DNA of 7,066 bases from Armatimonadota bacterium (lineage in GTDB: Bacteria > Armatimonadota > Armatimonadia > Armatimonadales > Armatimonadaceae), in the NCBI GenBank assembly GCA_014381035.1, contig JACMIS010000796.1:1-7066 (forward strand), in the 5' to 3' direction. Positions 6,501 to 7,066 of this stretch are shown here, piece by piece (positions within the stretch are counted from its first letter, which is position 1; each line of letters starts with the position of its first letter). A model generated the notes under the pieces. It saw nothing but the letters and a program-made list of their open reading frames with translations, was not told the origin of the DNA and searched no databases. A program made the position numbers and the translations under genes.

Positions 6501-6520
6501 ATAAAACCCGCTGATGCGGG
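6494..6520 (-). terminator. Possible intrinsic terminator or attenuator before panC
   Basis: CCCGC and GCGGG (6507-6520) form a 5-bp GC stem with a 4-nt loop. On the minus strand this is followed at once by TTTTATTCGTTTT. It could end transcripts of the small acidic gene or attenuate read-through into panC, whose ATG is about 45 nt downstream. The short stem makes it a weak candidate. Confidence 0.45.
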
Positions 6521-6562
6521 CAGGATAGATCAAAAAAGAAACACTAATATCAGCAAAATAGA

Positions 6563-6592
6563 CGGAGCAGAGATGCCCCGCCTACTAAACGA
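6563..6592 (-). repeat. Hairpin repeat, copy 1, downstream of the small acidic gene
   Basis: On the minus strand CGGGGCA and TGCTCCG flank the loop TCTC (stem-loop 6563-6580), giving a 7-bp RNA stem with one G-U pair. The run TCTATTTTG follows, so it can act as a weak terminator for the gene ending at 6602. It shares stem, spacing and flank with copy 2 at 6472-6500, but the G-U pair is at a different position. Confidence 0.55.
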
Positions 6593-6601
6593 CACGCACC
6601 C

Positions 6602-6937
6602 TTAATCTTCGTCGTCTATGTCGTCCATCGCGCCCGAGGTATCGGTGTAATGACTGATTTCCTCACCCCGGAACACGGTAACCAGAAAATCCTCGCGGTC
6701 GAAGGACGGCAAATACGCCTGCACGATGTCGTCGTCAATTTGTGCGATCAGCCCTTCTTCCTGCTCCAGGGTCAGATCACCTTCCAGAATCAAGGTGCCA
6801 TGTATCGTGTCATGGGCATAATGCAAATCCAGTTGCCCGATACGCCGTTCGTCTTCCCAAATCAGGTAAATCTCACTCGTCTGTGTTCGCACCAAGCGCG
6901 TCATGCGAAAATTAGTCGGTATACGGTCCTCGTCCAC
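6602..6937 (-). CDS. Small acidic protein of unknown function
   Basis: A 111-residue protein I cannot assign to a named family. It has no signal peptide or membrane segment and should be cytoplasmic. The N-terminal half looks like a beta-sheet unit (IYLIWEDERRIGQLDLHY, then GTLILEGDL). A helix with many acidic residues follows (about 75-92), then another strand (DFLVTVFRG). The last 12 residues form a flexible tail almost wholly of Asp/Glu with a few small residues. The GTG at 6937 is preferred because AAGGA (6944-6948) lies 6 nt upstream. The frame is open to a GTG at 6988, which has no ribosome site and would start within the leader next to the U-tract. An internal ATG at 6904 also lacks a good site. 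It reads toward panC but is separated from it by terminator-like hairpins. Confidence 0.78.
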   Translation of the reverse strand: MDEDRIPTNFRMTRLVRTQTSEIYLIWEDERRIGQLDLHYAHDTIHGTLILEGDLTLEQEEGLIAQIDDDIVQAYLPSFDREDFLVTVFRGEEISHYTDTSGAMDDIDDED

Positions 6938-6988
6938 AGTTGTTCCTTCACATGGCAGGTTGAAAACTTTGCCGCAACGTTGTACCAC

Positions 6989-7064
6989 AAAAAGAAGGTG
7001 TTGGGTGATTCGATGGCTGGGTTGTTAGGGCAACACCTGTCGCCTTACCTTAACAACCCAGCCA
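6989..7064 (-). promoter_or_regulatory. Interlocking inverted repeats with U-tract: candidate leader RNA
   Basis: Two inverted repeats interlock. A perfect 14-bp pair (7014-7027 with 7051-7064) has a 23-nt loop. A perfect 8-bp pair (6996-7003 with 7031-7038) has one arm inside that loop and the other outside it. Read on the minus strand, the 8-bp stem is followed at once by TCTTTTT (6995-6989), so it could be a terminator with the 14-bp stem as its competitor, or the two could form a pseudoknot. The start of the small acidic gene lies about 50 nt further on. The structure touches the window edge, so it may instead belong to the 3' end of an unseen gene. Confidence 0.5.
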
Positions 7065-7066
7065 CC

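Noticed and set aside
6975..6982. 8-bp palindrome CAACGTTG in the leader of the small acidic gene
   Set aside because: Too short to be meaningful alone; kept only as part of a region rich in GTTG/CAAC words.

Overview
The window is chromosomal bacterial DNA of moderately high GC, with dense genes, short intergenic gaps and recognisable Shine-Dalgarno sites. No mobile element, CRISPR array, tRNA or rRNA was seen. A lipobox-bearing periplasmic-type thioredoxin, PanC, an ABC-2 exporter and an intracellular clan-A glycosidase fit a free-living heterotroph. The style of the TPR and glycosidase proteins reminds me of Armatimonadota or neighbouring lineages, but that is an impression and not a demonstrated assignment.

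Left block (minus strand, 78-1387): a TlpA-like thioredoxin lipoprotein followed after 2 nt by a HAD phosphatase, evidently co-transcribed. Beyond the phosphatase lies a good sigma70-type promoter (7-35) firing out of the left edge. A divergent regulatory region (1388-1639) separates this pair from the next block.

Central block (plus strand, 1640-4167): ABC ATPase, ABC-2-type permease (14-nt overlap, GTG start behind a perfect AGGAGG), and a membrane-anchored TPR-like protein 4 nt further on. These three look like one exporter operon with a dedicated but uncharacterised partner protein. The operon ends in a very strong 16-bp hairpin terminator that also serves the convergent gene on the other side.

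Right block (minus strand, 4235-6937): reading leftwards, a small acidic protein of unknown function, a 142-bp hairpin-rich spacer, panC (pantothenate synthetase), then 23 nt later a clan-A glycosidase-like protein. The glycosidase keeps the likely nucleophile Glu but has Gly where the acid/base Glu is expected. The spacer before panC holds two copies of an approximately 30-bp hairpin repeat plus a terminator-like stem. Upstream of the small acidic gene, at the right edge, two interlocking inverted repeats (14 bp and 8 bp) followed by a U-tract look like a pseudoknot or attenuator leader.

Most interesting for follow-up: the interlocking leader structures at 6989-7064, the apparent loss of the acid/base residue in the glycosidase, the exporter with its TPR partner, and the duplicated hairpin around panC.
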